DNA from: Mycolicibacter nonchromogenicus
GTDB lineage: Bacteria; Actinomycetota; Actinomycetes; Mycobacteriales; Mycobacteriaceae
Direction of reading: 5' to 3'
Assembly (NCBI RefSeq): GCF_002101775.1
Contig: NZ_LQPI01000060.1
Span: 62,001-126,000, forward strand
DNA length: 64,000 nucleotides
Made by a program: the position numbers and the translations under genes. Below, piece by piece: positions 42,361-51,682 of this stretch. The notes under the pieces were generated by a model, which saw only the letters and a program-made list of their open reading frames with translations, was not told the DNA's origin and made no database searches. Each line of letters starts with the position of its first letter. The stretch's first letter is position 1.

Positions 42361-43862
42361 CGGAAGATCCCGTCGGGCGTCGCCGGAGCCTGGTCCAGCA
42401 CCGACTGTTCGACGACGATGTTGAGCCCGGTGAGCTGCGCACCGCTCAGTCCCGCCAGCCCCTCCGCCGCGGCGAGAAACCGCTCCTGCTCGGCCGAGCT
42501 CACCACGCCCTCGGCGAGTTCGGTGAACTTGCCGATGTACTGCTTGCGTTCGAACGGTCGGGCTCCCAGCGGGTGAGCGTCGGCGATCGCGAGCTCGTCG
42601 GTGATGACTTCGCCACTGACCAAGGTGATCTCGGCGCGCGCCCCGAACGCCTTCTCGCCTGGGTCGGTCGAGTGGTAGCGCCGGGTCCACTCCGGGTCCT
42701 CGACGGTGGAGATCTTGCGCCACAGTGCGATGGTCTCGGGCCGGTGTGCACGTTCTGGGCTGTAAGACCGGACGTGGTGCCAGCTGCCGTCCTCCAGGGC
42801 GACGGCGAAGATGTACATCACCGAGTGGTCCAGGGTTTCCCGCGAGGCGTCCGGGTCGAATTTCTGCGGGTCGCCTGAGCCGGTGCCGATCACGTAGTGG
42901 GTGTGGTGGCTGGTGTGCAGCACGATGGTGGCCACCTGGCTCAGGTCGGCGATCCGCTCGCGGAGCCGCTTGGCCAGGTCGATCAGGGCCTGGCTCTGGT
43001 ATTCCGCGGAGTGCTCCTTGGTGTAGGTGTCCAGGATGGCGCGCTTGGCCTCGCCCGGGCCGGGCAGCGGCACCTGGTAGGTGTGGTCTTTGCCCGACAG
43101 CATCCAGGCGATGACACCGTCTTCGCCCTCCCAGATCGGGGCCGGTGCGCCTTCACCGCGCATCGCGCGGTCTACGGCTTCGATGCCGACCTTGCCGGCC
43201 CAGGCCGGCGCGTAGGCCTTCCAGCTGGAGATCAGGCCCTTGCGGGACTGGCGGGTGGCGGTGGTCAGGTGCAGCGCCTGGCCGACGGCGGAGTAGATCA
43301 CCTCGGGGTCCAGCCGCAACATGGTGCCGATTCCGGCGGCCACCGACGGGCCCAAGTGCGCGACGTGGTCGATCTTGTGTTCGTGCAGGCAGATGCCCTT
43401 GACCAGGTCGACCTGGATCTCGTAGGCGGTGGCCAGGCCGCGGATCAGGTCGGCCCCGCTGACCCCGAGCTGCTGGGCGACCGCCACCAGCGGGGGGATG
43501 TTGTCGCCGGGGTGCGAGTACTCCGCGGCCAGGAAGGTGTCGTGGAAGTCCAGTTCGCGCACCGCGGTGCCGTTGGCCCAGGCGGCCCATTCGGCGGAGT
43601 AGCTGCCCTCGACGCCGAAGACGGTGGCGCCGGGGGCCGACGGGTGTGCCAGGGCTTGGCGGCGGGCCACGGTCACCGGCCGGCGCAGCACCGAAGCGGC
43701 GCTGACGGCGGCGTTGTCGATGATCCGGTTGATGATCATGGCGGCGGTGTCCTCGGGGACCTCCACCGGGTCGGCGGCCACCTGCGCGATCTTCCAAGCG
43801 AGGTGCTCGGAGCGGGGGAAGTCCTCGGCACTGCGTCGGGTCCGGACGTCGTGTAGCTGCAT
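42357..43862 (-). CDS. prpD: 2-methylcitrate dehydratase
   Basis: A 501-residue MmgE/PrpD-family protein, normal length. Characteristic segments are '[25 protein letters not shown]', '[17 protein letters not shown]'-like residues around 180 and '[23 protein letters not shown]'. It dehydrates 2-methylcitrate. ATG 43862 gives the expected N-terminus; the frame extends six codons further. It is the first gene of prpDBC, divergent from prpR. Confidence 0.94.
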   Translation of the reverse strand: MQLHDVRTRRSAEDFPRSEHLAWKIAQVAADPVEVPEDTAAMIINRIIDNAAVSAASVLRRPVTVARRQALAHPSAPGATVFGVEGSYSAEWAAWANGTAVRELDFHDTFLAAEYSHPGDNIPPLVAVAQQLGVSGADLIRGLATAYEIQVDLVKGICLHEHKIDHVAHLGPSVAAGIGTMLRLDPEVIYSAVGQALHLTTATRQSRKGLISSWKAYAPAWAGKVGIEAVDRAMRGEGAPAPIWEGEDGVIAWMLSGKDHTYQVPLPGPGEAKRAILDTYTKEHSAEYQSQALIDLAKRLRERIADLSQVATIVLHTSHHTHYVIGTGSGDPQKFDPDASRETLDHSVMYIFAVALEDGSWHHVRSYSPERAHRPETIALWRKISTVEDPEWTRRYHSTDPGEKAFGARAEITLVSGEVITDELAIADAHPLGARPFERKQYIGKFTELAEGVVSSAEQERFLAAAEGLAGLSGAQLTGLNIVVEQSVLDQAPATPDGIFR

Positions 43863-43907
43863 ATTCCACACCCTACGCACGACAGTTGGACCCCGACATA
43901 CCCTGGA

Positions 43908-43956
43908 AATGCGTATTAATGCGTCCTAACAGCCCCGGAATTGCGAACCTTGCGAA
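43908..43956. promoter_or_regulatory. Direct repeats in the prpD-prpR intergenic region
   Basis: AATGCGT occurs at 43908-43914 and 43918-43924 (10 bp apart, one helical turn). TTGCGAA occurs at 43941-43947 and 43950-43956 (9 bp apart). Related TTTGC-type motifs are bound by PrpR/RamB proteins, so these are candidate PrpR sites. TACGCT at 43970-43975 is a -10 candidate for prpR. Confidence 0.5.
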
Positions 43957-43982
43957 TGCCTTGGCGAGTTACGCTGCATCCC

Positions 43983-45428
43983 ATGGCACCCACCACCGCA
44001 CGGACGTTCGCCGGGGCCCGGCTGCGCCGCCTGCGACAAGAGCATGGCCTGACCCAGGTGGCCCTGGCACGCGCGCTGAACCTGTCGACCAGCTACGTCA
44101 ACCAGCTCGAAAACGACCAGCGGCCCATCACCGTTCCGGTGTTGCTGGCGCTCACCGATCGGTTCAGCCTGCCCGCGCAGTACTTCTCCGGGGACGCCGA
44201 TGCCCGGCTGGTGGCCGAACTGCGCGATATGTTCACCGCAACGGCCGGCGAACACGCCGCCAGCGACAGCCAGATCGAGGAACTCGTCGCGCGCATGCCC
44301 GAGATCGGTAACAGCCTGCTGACCATGCATCGCCAACTGCGCGCGGCCACCGAGGAATTGGAGTCCTACCGTTCACAGATCGCGGGTGACTCGGCGCAGG
44401 CAGTGACGCCGCCCATGCCGTTTGAGGAGGTCCGCGACTTCTTCTACGACCGCAACAACTACATCGGTGACCTCGACAATGCCGCCGAGAGGCTGTTCGC
44501 CGAGACCGGGATGCGCTTCGGTGGCTTGGATATTCAGCTGTCCACGTTGATGGCTGACCGATTCGACATCACCGTGGCAATCGTCGACGACCTGCCCGCG
44601 GGAATCAAGCGTGTCTTCGACCCTGCGACGCGGGTGCTGCGCATCGCGCATTGGTTGCGGGCGGGGCAGCGAGCCTTCCAGATCGCCACCCAACTGGCAC
44701 TACTGACCCAGCAGGAGTTGATGTCGGAGATCGTGGCGCAAGACCAGGCATTGAGCCCGGAGTCTCGCGATGTGGCCAAGATCGGTCTGGCCAACTACTT
44801 CGCCGGAGCGTTCCTGTTGCCGTATCGGCAGTTTCAGCGTTCTGCAACCGAGCTGCGCTACGACATCGACCTACTGGGACGCCGGTTCGAGGTCGGCTTC
44901 GAAACGGTGTGCCATCGCCTGTCGACCCTGCAACAGCCCGGACGACGTGGGGTGCCGTTCATCTTCGTGCGTACCGACAAGGCGGGGAACATCTCGAAGC
45001 GGCAGTCGGCCACTGCGTTTCACTTCAGCCGCGTCGGCGGAAGCTGCCCGCTGTGGGTGGTCCACGACGCGTTCAGCCAACCGGGCCGGATCGTGACCCA
45101 GGTGGCCCAGATGCCCGACGGCCGCAAGTACTTCTGGATCGCCACCACCACACCGCCCGAGGGGCGCGGCTATCTGGGCCAGCACAAGACTTTCGCCGTG
45201 GGACTGGGTTGCGACCTGGCGCATGCGGACAAGCTGGTGTATTCGACCGGCGTGGCCCTGGATGACGCCGCCACCGTGGTGCCGATCGGAGCGGGTTGCA
45301 AGATCTGCGAACGGCAGGCGTGCCCTCAGCGAGCATTCCCCTATCTGGGCCGGCGGGTCGTCGTCGACGAGAACGCCGGCAGCGGGCTGCCCTACTCGCC
45401 GGTGGTGTCGGTGCCGACCGGACGGTAG
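43983..45428 (+). CDS. prpR: Propionyl-CoA-responsive activator PrpR (ScfR family)
   Basis: A 481-residue regulator. The N-terminal XRE helix-turn-helix is at about 8-60 ('LRRLRQEHGLTQVALARALNLSTSYVNQLE'). A central IrrE-like domain without an obvious metalloprotease motif follows. The C-terminal domain has Cys ligands C439-x2-C442-x4-C447, and C355 and C410 are further candidates, as in the 4Fe-4S PrpR of M. tuberculosis. It activates the methylcitrate genes on propionyl-CoA accumulation. ATG 43983 is 7 nt after TACGCT, so it is probably leaderless. Its 3' end overlaps the convergent DoxX gene by 37 bp. Confidence 0.93.
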   Translation: MAPTTARTFAGARLRRLRQEHGLTQVALARALNLSTSYVNQLENDQRPITVPVLLALTDRFSLPAQYFSGDADARLVAELRDMFTATAGEHAASDSQIEELVARMPEIGNSLLTMHRQLRAATEELESYRSQIAGDSAQAVTPPMPFEEVRDFFYDRNNYIGDLDNAAERLFAETGMRFGGLDIQLSTLMADRFDITVAIVDDLPAGIKRVFDPATRVLRIAHWLRAGQRAFQIATQLALLTQQELMSEIVAQDQALSPESRDVAKIGLANYFAGAFLLPYRQFQRSATELRYDIDLLGRRFEVGFETVCHRLSTLQQPGRRGVPFIFVRTDKAGNISKRQSATAFHFSRVGGSCPLWVVHDAFSQPGRIVTQVAQMPDGRKYFWIATTTPPEGRGYLGQHKTFAVGLGCDLAHADKLVYSTGVALDDAATVVPIGAGCKICERQACPQRAFPYLGRRVVVDENAGSGLPYSPVVSVPTGR

Positions 45429-45910
45429 AACAGGGCCAGCTGACCGATGGCGCCCGCCAGGCCGAGGCCCAGCGAGATCCACAGGCCCGGCCAGCCGTTC
45501 TTCCAGCAGTGGCTGAAGATCTGGTGGTCCGCGCTGAGATAGCCCGGCCCGAGCATCGCCACCACGACGGCGCCGGCGGCAAGCACCAGATTGTATTCCC
45601 AGCCGTTGGTCAGCACGAAGAAGCCGTTGCCGCGGTGCACGGTCCACACCGCCACCGCCATCAGCGCCACGAATCCCGCGGCGGCGATCGGGGTCAGCAA
45701 ACCTACCGCCAGCCCCAGCCCGGCGACGATCTCCGCGGTGGCCGCCGTCACTGCCTGCAACTTGCCGTACTTCATCCCGATGCTTTCGAACCATCCCGCG
45801 GTACCGGGGATTCGGCCGCCGCCGAAGAACTTGTTGAACCCGTGAGCGGCCATAGTCAGGCCGAGAACCAGACGCAGGAGCAGCAATGCGACATCAGCAG
45901 CAGTGACCAT
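45392..45910 (-). CDS. DoxX family membrane protein
   Basis: A 172-residue DoxX-fold protein with four TM helices (about 5-22, 58-78, 80-96, 105-122) and an extra C-terminal helix. Motifs include 'LLRLVLGLTMAAHGFNKFFGG' and 'NGWEYNLVLAAGA'. Mycobacterial DoxX proteins have been linked to redox homeostasis with superoxide dismutase and SseA (known for other members). It overlaps the 3' end of prpR convergently. Confidence 0.88.
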   Translation of the reverse strand: MVTAADVALLLLRLVLGLTMAAHGFNKFFGGGRIPGTAGWFESIGMKYGKLQAVTAATAEIVAGLGLAVGLLTPIAAAGFVALMAVAVWTVHRGNGFFVLTNGWEYNLVLAAGAVVVAMLGPGYLSADHQIFSHCWKNGWPGLWISLGLGLAGAIGQLALFYRPVGTDTTGE

Positions 45911-45919
45911 GTGCTCAAA

Positions 45920-47143
45920 CTACAATGCGGCGTCCAGCAATTGCAGATATACCCCGATATCGCCGACCGCGGATTCGGCGGCGTGCACACTCACGACCAC
46001 GGTGTCGCCGATGCCGTGCACCCCATGGGTCAGGCCCATGGCCGGGGACAGTGCCGGAAACCCTGCGGTCAGCAATACCGGCGCCGCACCGAAACGCAGG
46101 TCCGCGGCGCCGCGGTACACGCTGGAGACCACGGTGTTTCCGGTGACCCGCTCCGGCCGGGTGTCGGGATCGAAATGGGCTACGCCCCAGTGCAGCAGCG
46201 CCGCGGGTGTGGCGGCGAAGGCCCGGTCGGCCGCCGCCGCAGCGGGGTGGCGGCCGCGGAGCCGGCCCCCGGCGACGTCCGCGGCGATCCGCTCACAGCG
46301 GGCATCGTGGCCCAGGAGCGGGTAGAGCCCGACCGCGATATTGCCGAAGTGGTTGTGGGCTTGGCGCGCACCCGCTTTGGCCATCGGCACTTCGGCGCCC
46401 AACTCACCGCAGGGCTCGTCGAGGTATTCCGCCAGCGCTGCCGACACCGCCGACAGCGCCGCCACGGTGACGGTCGGCCCGCGCAGTTCGCTGCGCCGCC
46501 GCACCAGGGTTCGCACTGTCCGGGCGCCGGCCGGCCGGTTGTTGGTGGCCAACGGCGGGCGGTCGCCGACCGGAGGCGGCAACAGACCCGCCGCCGTGTC
46601 TGCCACCCGGCTGCGGTGGGCGCGCGCCGCGACAACCGCACGCCACGGCAGGCACTCACGACTTGGCGCCTGCACCGCGCCGACCGGTGCGTCCCGGCCG
46701 AACAGCCAGGCGGCCAAGGCTGAGGCCCGCCCACCGTCGGCGAGGGCATGCGCCACCTGTAGCACCGCCACCGTGCCCGCCCCCCGGTGCCCGGGGATGT
46801 CGTGGACCGGTGCGAACACATGCAACCGCCACGGCGCCGTTCGGACGTCGAGCTGGTCGTCGGTCAGGCCCGCGACCGCATCCAGGCACCCGGGCCAGCT
46901 GTCGCCGGGCGCCCGATGCCGCACCGCACCGATCGGCTCGGTGATCGGCACCCACCGCGGGTAGCGCAGCGCACCGGCATCGGCGACCCGAATGTTCAGG
47001 TCCGGGATCGTTCGGGCTCGGTCGAGCAGCTCGGCGATCGCCTCATCGAGGTCGGCGGGCACCCCGGCGAAGGCATACAGCAGGAACTGGTCGCTGGGGA
47101 TCTTCACGGACATCCAATAGAACTGCGCGTCGATCGCGGCCAT
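45920..47143 (-). CDS. WS/DGAT-like acyltransferase domain protein
   Basis: A 407-residue protein of the wax ester synthase/diacylglycerol acyltransferase clan. It has 'DAQFYWMS' at the N-terminus, a shortened active-site motif HALADGG (H-x3-D-G, where canonical enzymes read HHxxxDG) and a C-terminal DUF1298-like domain ('NHFGNIAVGLYPLL', 'GVHGIGDTVVVSVHAAES'). The first His of the HH pair is Ala/Val here, so activity should be tested. ATG 47143 or 47158 are both possible starts. It lies downstream of the epoxide hydrolase-like gene. Confidence 0.75.
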   Translation of the reverse strand: MAAIDAQFYWMSVKIPSDQFLLYAFAGVPADLDEAIAELLDRARTIPDLNIRVADAGALRYPRWVPITEPIGAVRHRAPGDSWPGCLDAVAGLTDDQLDVRTAPWRLHVFAPVHDIPGHRGAGTVAVLQVAHALADGGRASALAAWLFGRDAPVGAVQAPSRECLPWRAVVAARAHRSRVADTAAGLLPPPVGDRPPLATNNRPAGARTVRTLVRRRSELRGPTVTVAALSAVSAALAEYLDEPCGELGAEVPMAKAGARQAHNHFGNIAVGLYPLLGHDARCERIAADVAGGRLRGRHPAAAAADRAFAATPAALLHWGVAHFDPDTRPERVTGNTVVSSVYRGAADLRFGAAPVLLTAGFPALSPAMGLTHGVHGIGDTVVVSVHAAESAVGDIGVYLQLLDAAL

Positions 47144-47173
47144 CGGGCGCGCACGCATCAGGTCAGGCCCCGC

Positions 47174-48067
47174 TCATGGGGTCAGGAATTGCAGCACCCG
47201 ATCGGCGACCTCATCGGGCTGCTCGAGTTGCAGGAAATGACCGGCATTCTCGACGACGGCCAGCGCACTGCCCGCTGGCAACACCGGCTGCACCCACCGC
47301 GTGAACGCCGGCGACATGCAGCCATCGGTGCGCCCATGCAGATACAGGGTCTGCAACCGCGGCAACTGCAGCCAATGCCGGTGCAGATCGGCGTAGCGAT
47401 CGGGCACCCGCAGACTGCGCAGCGCCCGGTACGGCCCGAGTGCTGCCCGCCAGCCCTCCGGCGTTCCGATAGCCGCATCGACGTGCCGCAGATCCTCGTC
47501 GGCGGCATACCCCGGCGACCACCGCCGCCACAACAGCGGCAGCACCCACGAGGCGGAACGGTCCGGCAGCCACGGCAGCTGGAAATAGCCGATGTACCAG
47601 CTGCGCAGCAGTTGCCCCGGCAGGCGGCCGAGCAGGCTGAACCGGCCCGCGCCGCGGGCCCCCCGAAGCGCCGCCGGCGGGGGCACCGCCATGATCACCG
47701 CCTTGCTGAACGGACTGTCCGGCAACGCAGCCAGACCGGTGGCGGCCAACGCACCCCAGTCATGACCGATCACCACGTCGCGGCCGGTCCCGCCGACCGC
47801 GGCGTACACCCGCAAGGCGTCATCCATCAACGCGCCGACGTGGTAGCTGCCGTCGGCGGGGATCGACGACGGCGCGTAGCCGCGCATGAACGGCGCCACC
47901 ACATGCCAGCCGGCCTCGACCAGCCGCGGCGCCAGCCGGCGCCAGCCGTAGGCGGTGTCGGGAAACCCGTGCAGGCACAACGCCACCGGGTCACCCGGCG
48001 TGCCCCAGCTCAATGCCTTGAGCGCGACCCCGGGCGTCGAGACATCGATCCACCGCGGTTCACTCAT
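47174..48067 (-). CDS. Alpha/beta hydrolase, epoxide hydrolase-like
   Basis: A 297-residue alpha/beta-hydrolase. The oxyanion motif HGFPD is at 33-37. The nucleophile elbow GHDWGA places Asp103 as nucleophile, which marks epoxide hydrolases and haloalkane dehalogenases rather than serine esterases. The catalytic His is in 'NAGHFLQLEQPDE'. The HGFPD plus GHDWG combination favours epoxide hydrolase. The substrate is unknown. Confidence 0.85.
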   Translation of the reverse strand: MSEPRWIDVSTPGVALKALSWGTPGDPVALCLHGFPDTAYGWRRLAPRLVEAGWHVVAPFMRGYAPSSIPADGSYHVGALMDDALRVYAAVGGTGRDVVIGHDWGALAATGLAALPDSPFSKAVIMAVPPPAALRGARGAGRFSLLGRLPGQLLRSWYIGYFQLPWLPDRSASWVLPLLWRRWSPGYAADEDLRHVDAAIGTPEGWRAALGPYRALRSLRVPDRYADLHRHWLQLPRLQTLYLHGRTDGCMSPAFTRWVQPVLPAGSALAVVENAGHFLQLEQPDEVADRVLQFLTP

Positions 48068-48138
48068 CTGATACCCCCAGACCGGTCCGGGCAGGCGTTT
48101 CTGTCCGTCCTGTCGTCCAAACTATCTACCATCTTGAG

Positions 48139-48990
48139 ATGCGCACAGCCCAGACCGTCGAGTACGACGGCGTCGGCGGAGTGGTGCTGGTCGCCGACGA
48201 GTGGAACCGGGGCGCCGCCGAAGCCGCACAGCACCCGACGATCGTGATGCTGCACGGCGGTGGACAGAATCGGCACTCCTGGCATAAGACCGGCCAGATC
48301 CTGGCCGACCGCGGTTATCACGTCGTCGCGCTCGACACCCGCGGCCACGGTGACAGCTCCCGCTCACCGAACGCCGACTACGCCATCGAGACGCTCACCG
48401 CCGACGCCCTCGCGGTGATCGATGCGATCGGCCGGCCGGTGGCACTGATCGGGGCCAGCATGGGCGGGCTGACCGGCATCCTGGTGGCCGAGGAGGCCGG
48501 GCCGCAGCGCGTGACCAAGCTGGTGTTGGTCGACGTGGTCCCGCGCTACGAGAAGGACGGCAGCGCCCGGATCCGCGACTTCATGTTCAGCCACATCGAC
48601 GGCTTCGATTCCCTCGAACAGGCCGCCGACGCCGTCGCCGCATATCTGCCGCACCGGACCAAGCCCCGCAGTCCCGAGGGATTGAAGAAGAATCTGCGGT
48701 TTCGCGACGGCCGCTGGTATTGGCACTGGGATCCGGCGCTGATGACCAAACCCGGTGACGATCCGGCGTTGCGCACCGAGAAGATCGAGGCCGCCGCGAT
48801 GGGGCTGCAGATCCCGATCCTGCTTATCCGCGGCAAGCTGTCCGATGTGGTCAGCGTCGAGGGCGTCGCGGATTTCCTGTCCAAGGTCCCCGGCGCGCGC
48901 CTCGTCGAGTTGTCCGACGCCGGGCACACCGCGGCCGGCGACGACAACGATGCCTTCAGCGCCGCCGTCGTCGAGTTCGTGTCGGGCTGA
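48139..48990 (+). CDS. Alpha/beta hydrolase (Ser nucleophile)
   Basis: A 283-residue alpha/beta-hydrolase with 'VMLHGGGQNRHSW' (oxyanion), 'DTRGHGDSSRS', the nucleophile elbow GASMGG and the C-terminal 'DAGHTAAGDD' His. It is probably an esterase or thioesterase. TACCAT ends 6 nt before the ATG, so the transcript is probably leaderless. The adenylate cyclase gene starts immediately after its stop codon, with no gap. Confidence 0.87.
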   Translation: MRTAQTVEYDGVGGVVLVADEWNRGAAEAAQHPTIVMLHGGGQNRHSWHKTGQILADRGYHVVALDTRGHGDSSRSPNADYAIETLTADALAVIDAIGRPVALIGASMGGLTGILVAEEAGPQRVTKLVLVDVVPRYEKDGSARIRDFMFSHIDGFDSLEQAADAVAAYLPHRTKPRSPEGLKKNLRFRDGRWYWHWDPALMTKPGDDPALRTEKIEAAAMGLQIPILLIRGKLSDVVSVEGVADFLSKVPGARLVELSDAGHTAAGDDNDAFSAAVVEFVSG

Positions 48991-49818
48991 ATGTTCGGGA
49001 TCGGATGGCTGACACCGACGCTGCTGGCGGCCGGTGTGCTGGCGACGGTGGCGATCACCGAGGCCGTGGCCCTGGCGGCGTTGACCCGGCAGCTGCGGAC
49101 GGCTCAAGCCCAGCTCGAGGCGCTGCGCGGCCGGGTCGACACCCGCAACCTGTTGCTTTCCGGCGGACGTGAGGCCGTCAAGACGGTGTGGCAGACCGCG
49201 AACCTGGTGCGCAGGCAGGGGTTTGGCGCGGCCGTGCGCAGTTCGATCGAGGACCTTGCCGACTGGGCGGAGGTGGAACGACCCGACTTGGCCCGCCTGA
49301 CCCCGAACGGTCATGTGGTGGTGCTGTTCACCGACATCGAGGGGTCCACCGCGCTCAACGAGCGGATCGGGGACCGCGCCTGGGTGAAGCTGATCGCCCG
49401 GCACGACGAGATGGTGCAACGTCTGGTCGCCCAGCACTCCGGGCATGTGGTCAAGAGCCAGGGCGACGGCTTCATGATCGCGTTCGCCCAACCCGACCAG
49501 GCGGTGCGCTGCGCCCTCGCCATCCAGCACGCCCTGCAGTCGCGGCGCGGGCGCAAATCGCAGCAGCAGATCCGGGTCCGGATCGGGGTGCACATGGGCC
49601 GCTCGGTGCGCCGCGGTGACGACTTGTTCGGACGCAACGTCGCGATGGCCGCGCGGGTGGCCGCGGCCGCCGAGGGCGGCCAGATCCTGATCAGCGGACC
49701 GGTGCGCGAGGCCGTCAAGGAATGCGACGACATCACCGTCGGCACCGGCCGCGACGCCGAACTGAAGGGCTTCGCCGGCACGCACCGCCTCTACGCGGTC
49801 GACGTCGACGGCGAGTAA
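48991..49818 (+). CDS. Class III adenylate/guanylate cyclase, membrane-anchored
   Basis: A 275-residue protein. One N-terminal TM helix (about 8-30), a coiled linker (about 32-50) and a class III cyclase domain (about 108-270). The metal-binding Asp residues are D115 (FTDIEGST) and D159 (KSQGDGF). Lys155 fits adenine specificity, and '[14 protein letters not shown]' has the transition-state Asn/Arg. It should make cAMP as a homodimer. The ATG directly abuts the hydrolase stop, so expression is linked. Confidence 0.88.
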   Translation: MFGIGWLTPTLLAAGVLATVAITEAVALAALTRQLRTAQAQLEALRGRVDTRNLLLSGGREAVKTVWQTANLVRRQGFGAAVRSSIEDLADWAEVERPDLARLTPNGHVVVLFTDIEGSTALNERIGDRAWVKLIARHDEMVQRLVAQHSGHVVKSQGDGFMIAFAQPDQAVRCALAIQHALQSRRGRKSQQQIRVRIGVHMGRSVRRGDDLFGRNVAMAARVAAAAEGGQILISGPVREAVKECDDITVGTGRDAELKGFAGTHRLYAVDVDGE

Positions 49819-49824
49819 TCCGCG

Positions 49825-49992
49825 CTACCCGTCTCCGCCGGCCTCGGCCAGCCGCTCATGCAGCCGCGCACGGACTTCCTCGGGCGTGTAAGCCCGTCGC
49901 CGGCGCTGGTCCCGCACCACCAGCACCCCCCCGGCGGCAACCCCGACCACGCCCGCCAGGCCGATCCATTTCCAGATGTTGCGCACGCTCAC
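49825..49992 (-). CDS. 55-residue single-pass membrane protein
   Basis: A short frame starts at GTG 49992. It has one TM helix (about residues 9-27), a basic stop-transfer segment (RDQRRRRA) and an amphipathic tail 'TPEEVRARLHERLAEAG'. Its coding properties look genuine, and it fills the gap between the cyclase gene and the divergent gene at 49998. GTG 49986 is an alternative start. The function is unknown. Confidence 0.65.
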   Translation of the reverse strand: MSVRNIWKWIGLAGVVGVAAGGVLVVRDQRRRRAYTPEEVRARLHERLAEAGGDG

Positions 49993-49997
49993 ACTTT

Positions 49998-50699
49998 ATG
50001 GTGCTGAACGTGGATGAACACACCGTGACTTTGGAGCGTGCACTCGCTGAAACGCGCACGGGCGACATCTGGCTGTTCCGAGGCCGTTCCGGTCCCGACC
50101 GCGCCATCCAAACGCTGTCCAACGCTCCGGTGAATCACGTCGGGATGACAGTGGCCCTCGATGACCTGCCGCCGCTGATCTGGCATGCCGAGCTCGGCGA
50201 CAAACTGCACGACTACTGGACCGGCACCAATCACCGTGGCGTGCAGCTCAACGACGCCCGGGCAGCCGTCGAGCAGTGGATGGGCCGCTACGAGCAGCGC
50301 TGCTGGCTACGCCAACTCAGCGGGACCATCACCCGCCAGCAGGAGAACCGCCTGCTGCAGACGATCGCGCGGTTGGACGGCACCGCGTTTCCCACCACCG
50401 CGCGGCTCACCGGCCGGTGGCTGCGGGGCCGGCTGCCGACGGCCCGGGACTGGACCCGTGGTATCCCATTTGTGGACCGCAAGGTCGAAGAACTCAGCCA
50501 GCGGCGCAAGGCACGCAGCAAAACCGGCTTGCAGACCGCGTACTGTGCCGAGACCGTGGCCATCACCTACGAGGAGATGGGGCTGCTGTCTACCCACAAG
50601 AGCTCGAACTGGTTTGACCCCGGGTCATTCTGGAGCGGCGACATCTTGCCGTTGGCCCCCGGTTATCAGCTGGGCCGCGAGATCGTGGTCGTGCGCTAG
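49998..50699 (+). CDS. Permuted papain-like (YiiX/NlpC-type) hydrolase-like protein
   Basis: A protein of up to 233 residues. The layout 'GDIWLFRGRSG...NHVGMTVAL' followed much later by 'TAYCAETVAITYEEMG' (candidate catalytic His and Cys) recalls permuted papain-fold amidases such as YiiX. ATG 49998 is one start. TATGGT at 49997-50002 lies 7 nt before GTG 50010, which would be a leaderless start giving 229 residues. The family is uncertain and no partner gene is evident. Confidence 0.6.
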   Translation: MVLNVDEHTVTLERALAETRTGDIWLFRGRSGPDRAIQTLSNAPVNHVGMTVALDDLPPLIWHAELGDKLHDYWTGTNHRGVQLNDARAAVEQWMGRYEQRCWLRQLSGTITRQQENRLLQTIARLDGTAFPTTARLTGRWLRGRLPTARDWTRGIPFVDRKVEELSQRRKARSKTGLQTAYCAETVAITYEEMGLLSTHKSSNWFDPGSFWSGDILPLAPGYQLGREIVVVR

Positions 50700-50738
50700 A
50701 CGACCGCAGGCCCGGCGCCCCGGGGTGCCAGGTGGACC

Positions 50739-51062
50739 TCAGTCGATAGTCAACTCGCCCATCGGCGACCAGTCGGTGGCGTCGATCTGCTGGCTGATGA
50801 TCTTCGGAGTCGACACCAGCGCCTGCGGCGTGTCAGCCATGGCCTGCTTGAAGTGGTCGCTGTTGACGTGCGCGGCACCGGCGTCAGCGTCGCGGAAAGC
50901 CTCGACGAGTACGTACTCGTTGGGGTCGTCGAGGCTGCGCGACCACTCGAACCACAGGTTGCCCGGCTCAGCGCGGGTGGCTTCGGTGAAGCCGGCCACC
51001 AGCTGCGGCCAGCGCTCAGCCCACTCCGGCTTGACCGCGAATTTCACCACGATGAAGATCAT
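50739..51062 (-). CDS. Antibiotic biosynthesis monooxygenase (ABM/YgiN-like)
   Basis: A 107-residue ferredoxin-like dimeric protein: 'MIFIVVKFAVKPEWAERWPQL', then 'EPGNLWFEWSRSLDDPNEYVLVEAFRDADAGAAH' and 'FKQAM', all typical of the ABM domain. Such proteins act as quinol monooxygenases or heme/aromatic-degrading enzymes. No heme-ligand pattern is certain. It lies 5 bp after the OsmC gene stop in an operon. Confidence 0.85.
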   Translation of the reverse strand: MIFIVVKFAVKPEWAERWPQLVAGFTEATRAEPGNLWFEWSRSLDDPNEYVLVEAFRDADAGAAHVNSDHFKQAMADTPQALVSTPKIISQQIDATDWSPMGELTID

Positions 51063-51067
51063 CGCGG

Positions 51068-51580
51068 CTACTTTACCTCCAGGGTGCTCTGGACCGGGGT
51101 GACATTGGTGGTCAAATCCAATACCGGGCAGTGCTTTTCCACCGTCTGGTGCAGCTCACGGTAGCGTTCCTCGGTCTCCGGGCCGGTCACCGTGATGACT
51201 ACCCGCACCTCCTTGAAGCCCGGGCGTACCGAGTCGTCCAGGCCGAAGAACCCGCGAACGTCCAAGTCGCCCTCGGCGCGCCCGGTGATCTCGTCGATGG
51301 TGATGCCCAGCTTCTCGGCCCAGTACCGCCAGGTAACCACCTGGCAGGACAGCAGCGATCCCAGGTAGTACTCGACCGGGTTGGGCGCGGTGTTGTCACC
51401 GCCGAGCGTCGGCGGCTCGTCGACCTCGATGGTGTATTGCCCCAGGGTGACGGTGCTGGCCACCGCATCGTGGCCGACCGCGGAGGCGCTGAAGACCACC
51501 TGCGAAGCGTCGGGGTCGGCAGCGGCGGGGTCACTGGTGGCGGCGACGACAGCGGCCAGTTGAGATGTCGAGGTTGTCAT
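51068..51580 (-). CDS. OsmC family peroxiredoxin-like protein
   Basis: A 170-residue OsmC/Ohr-fold protein. The two redox Cys positions are present in 'LLSCQVVTWRYWAE' and 'VEKHCPVLDLTTN'. These proteins reduce organic hydroperoxides. The frame is open to 51652, but the ATG at 51580 gives the usual family N-terminus. It is the first gene of a two-gene unit with the ABM monooxygenase. Confidence 0.87.
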   Translation of the reverse strand: MTTSTSQLAAVVAATSDPAAADPDASQVVFSASAVGHDAVASTVTLGQYTIEVDEPPTLGGDNTAPNPVEYYLGSLLSCQVVTWRYWAEKLGITIDEITGRAEGDLDVRGFFGLDDSVRPGFKEVRVVITVTGPETEERYRELHQTVEKHCPVLDLTTNVTPVQSTLEVK

Positions 51581-51682
51581 GGCGGTAAGGGTAAAGACCG
51601 CGCGCCAGGTCGGCGAACGACTGCAAGCCCCAAGACGCCGAAGGAATACCATTTGCCGCCGCCAGGGGCTAGCCTGAGCGTC

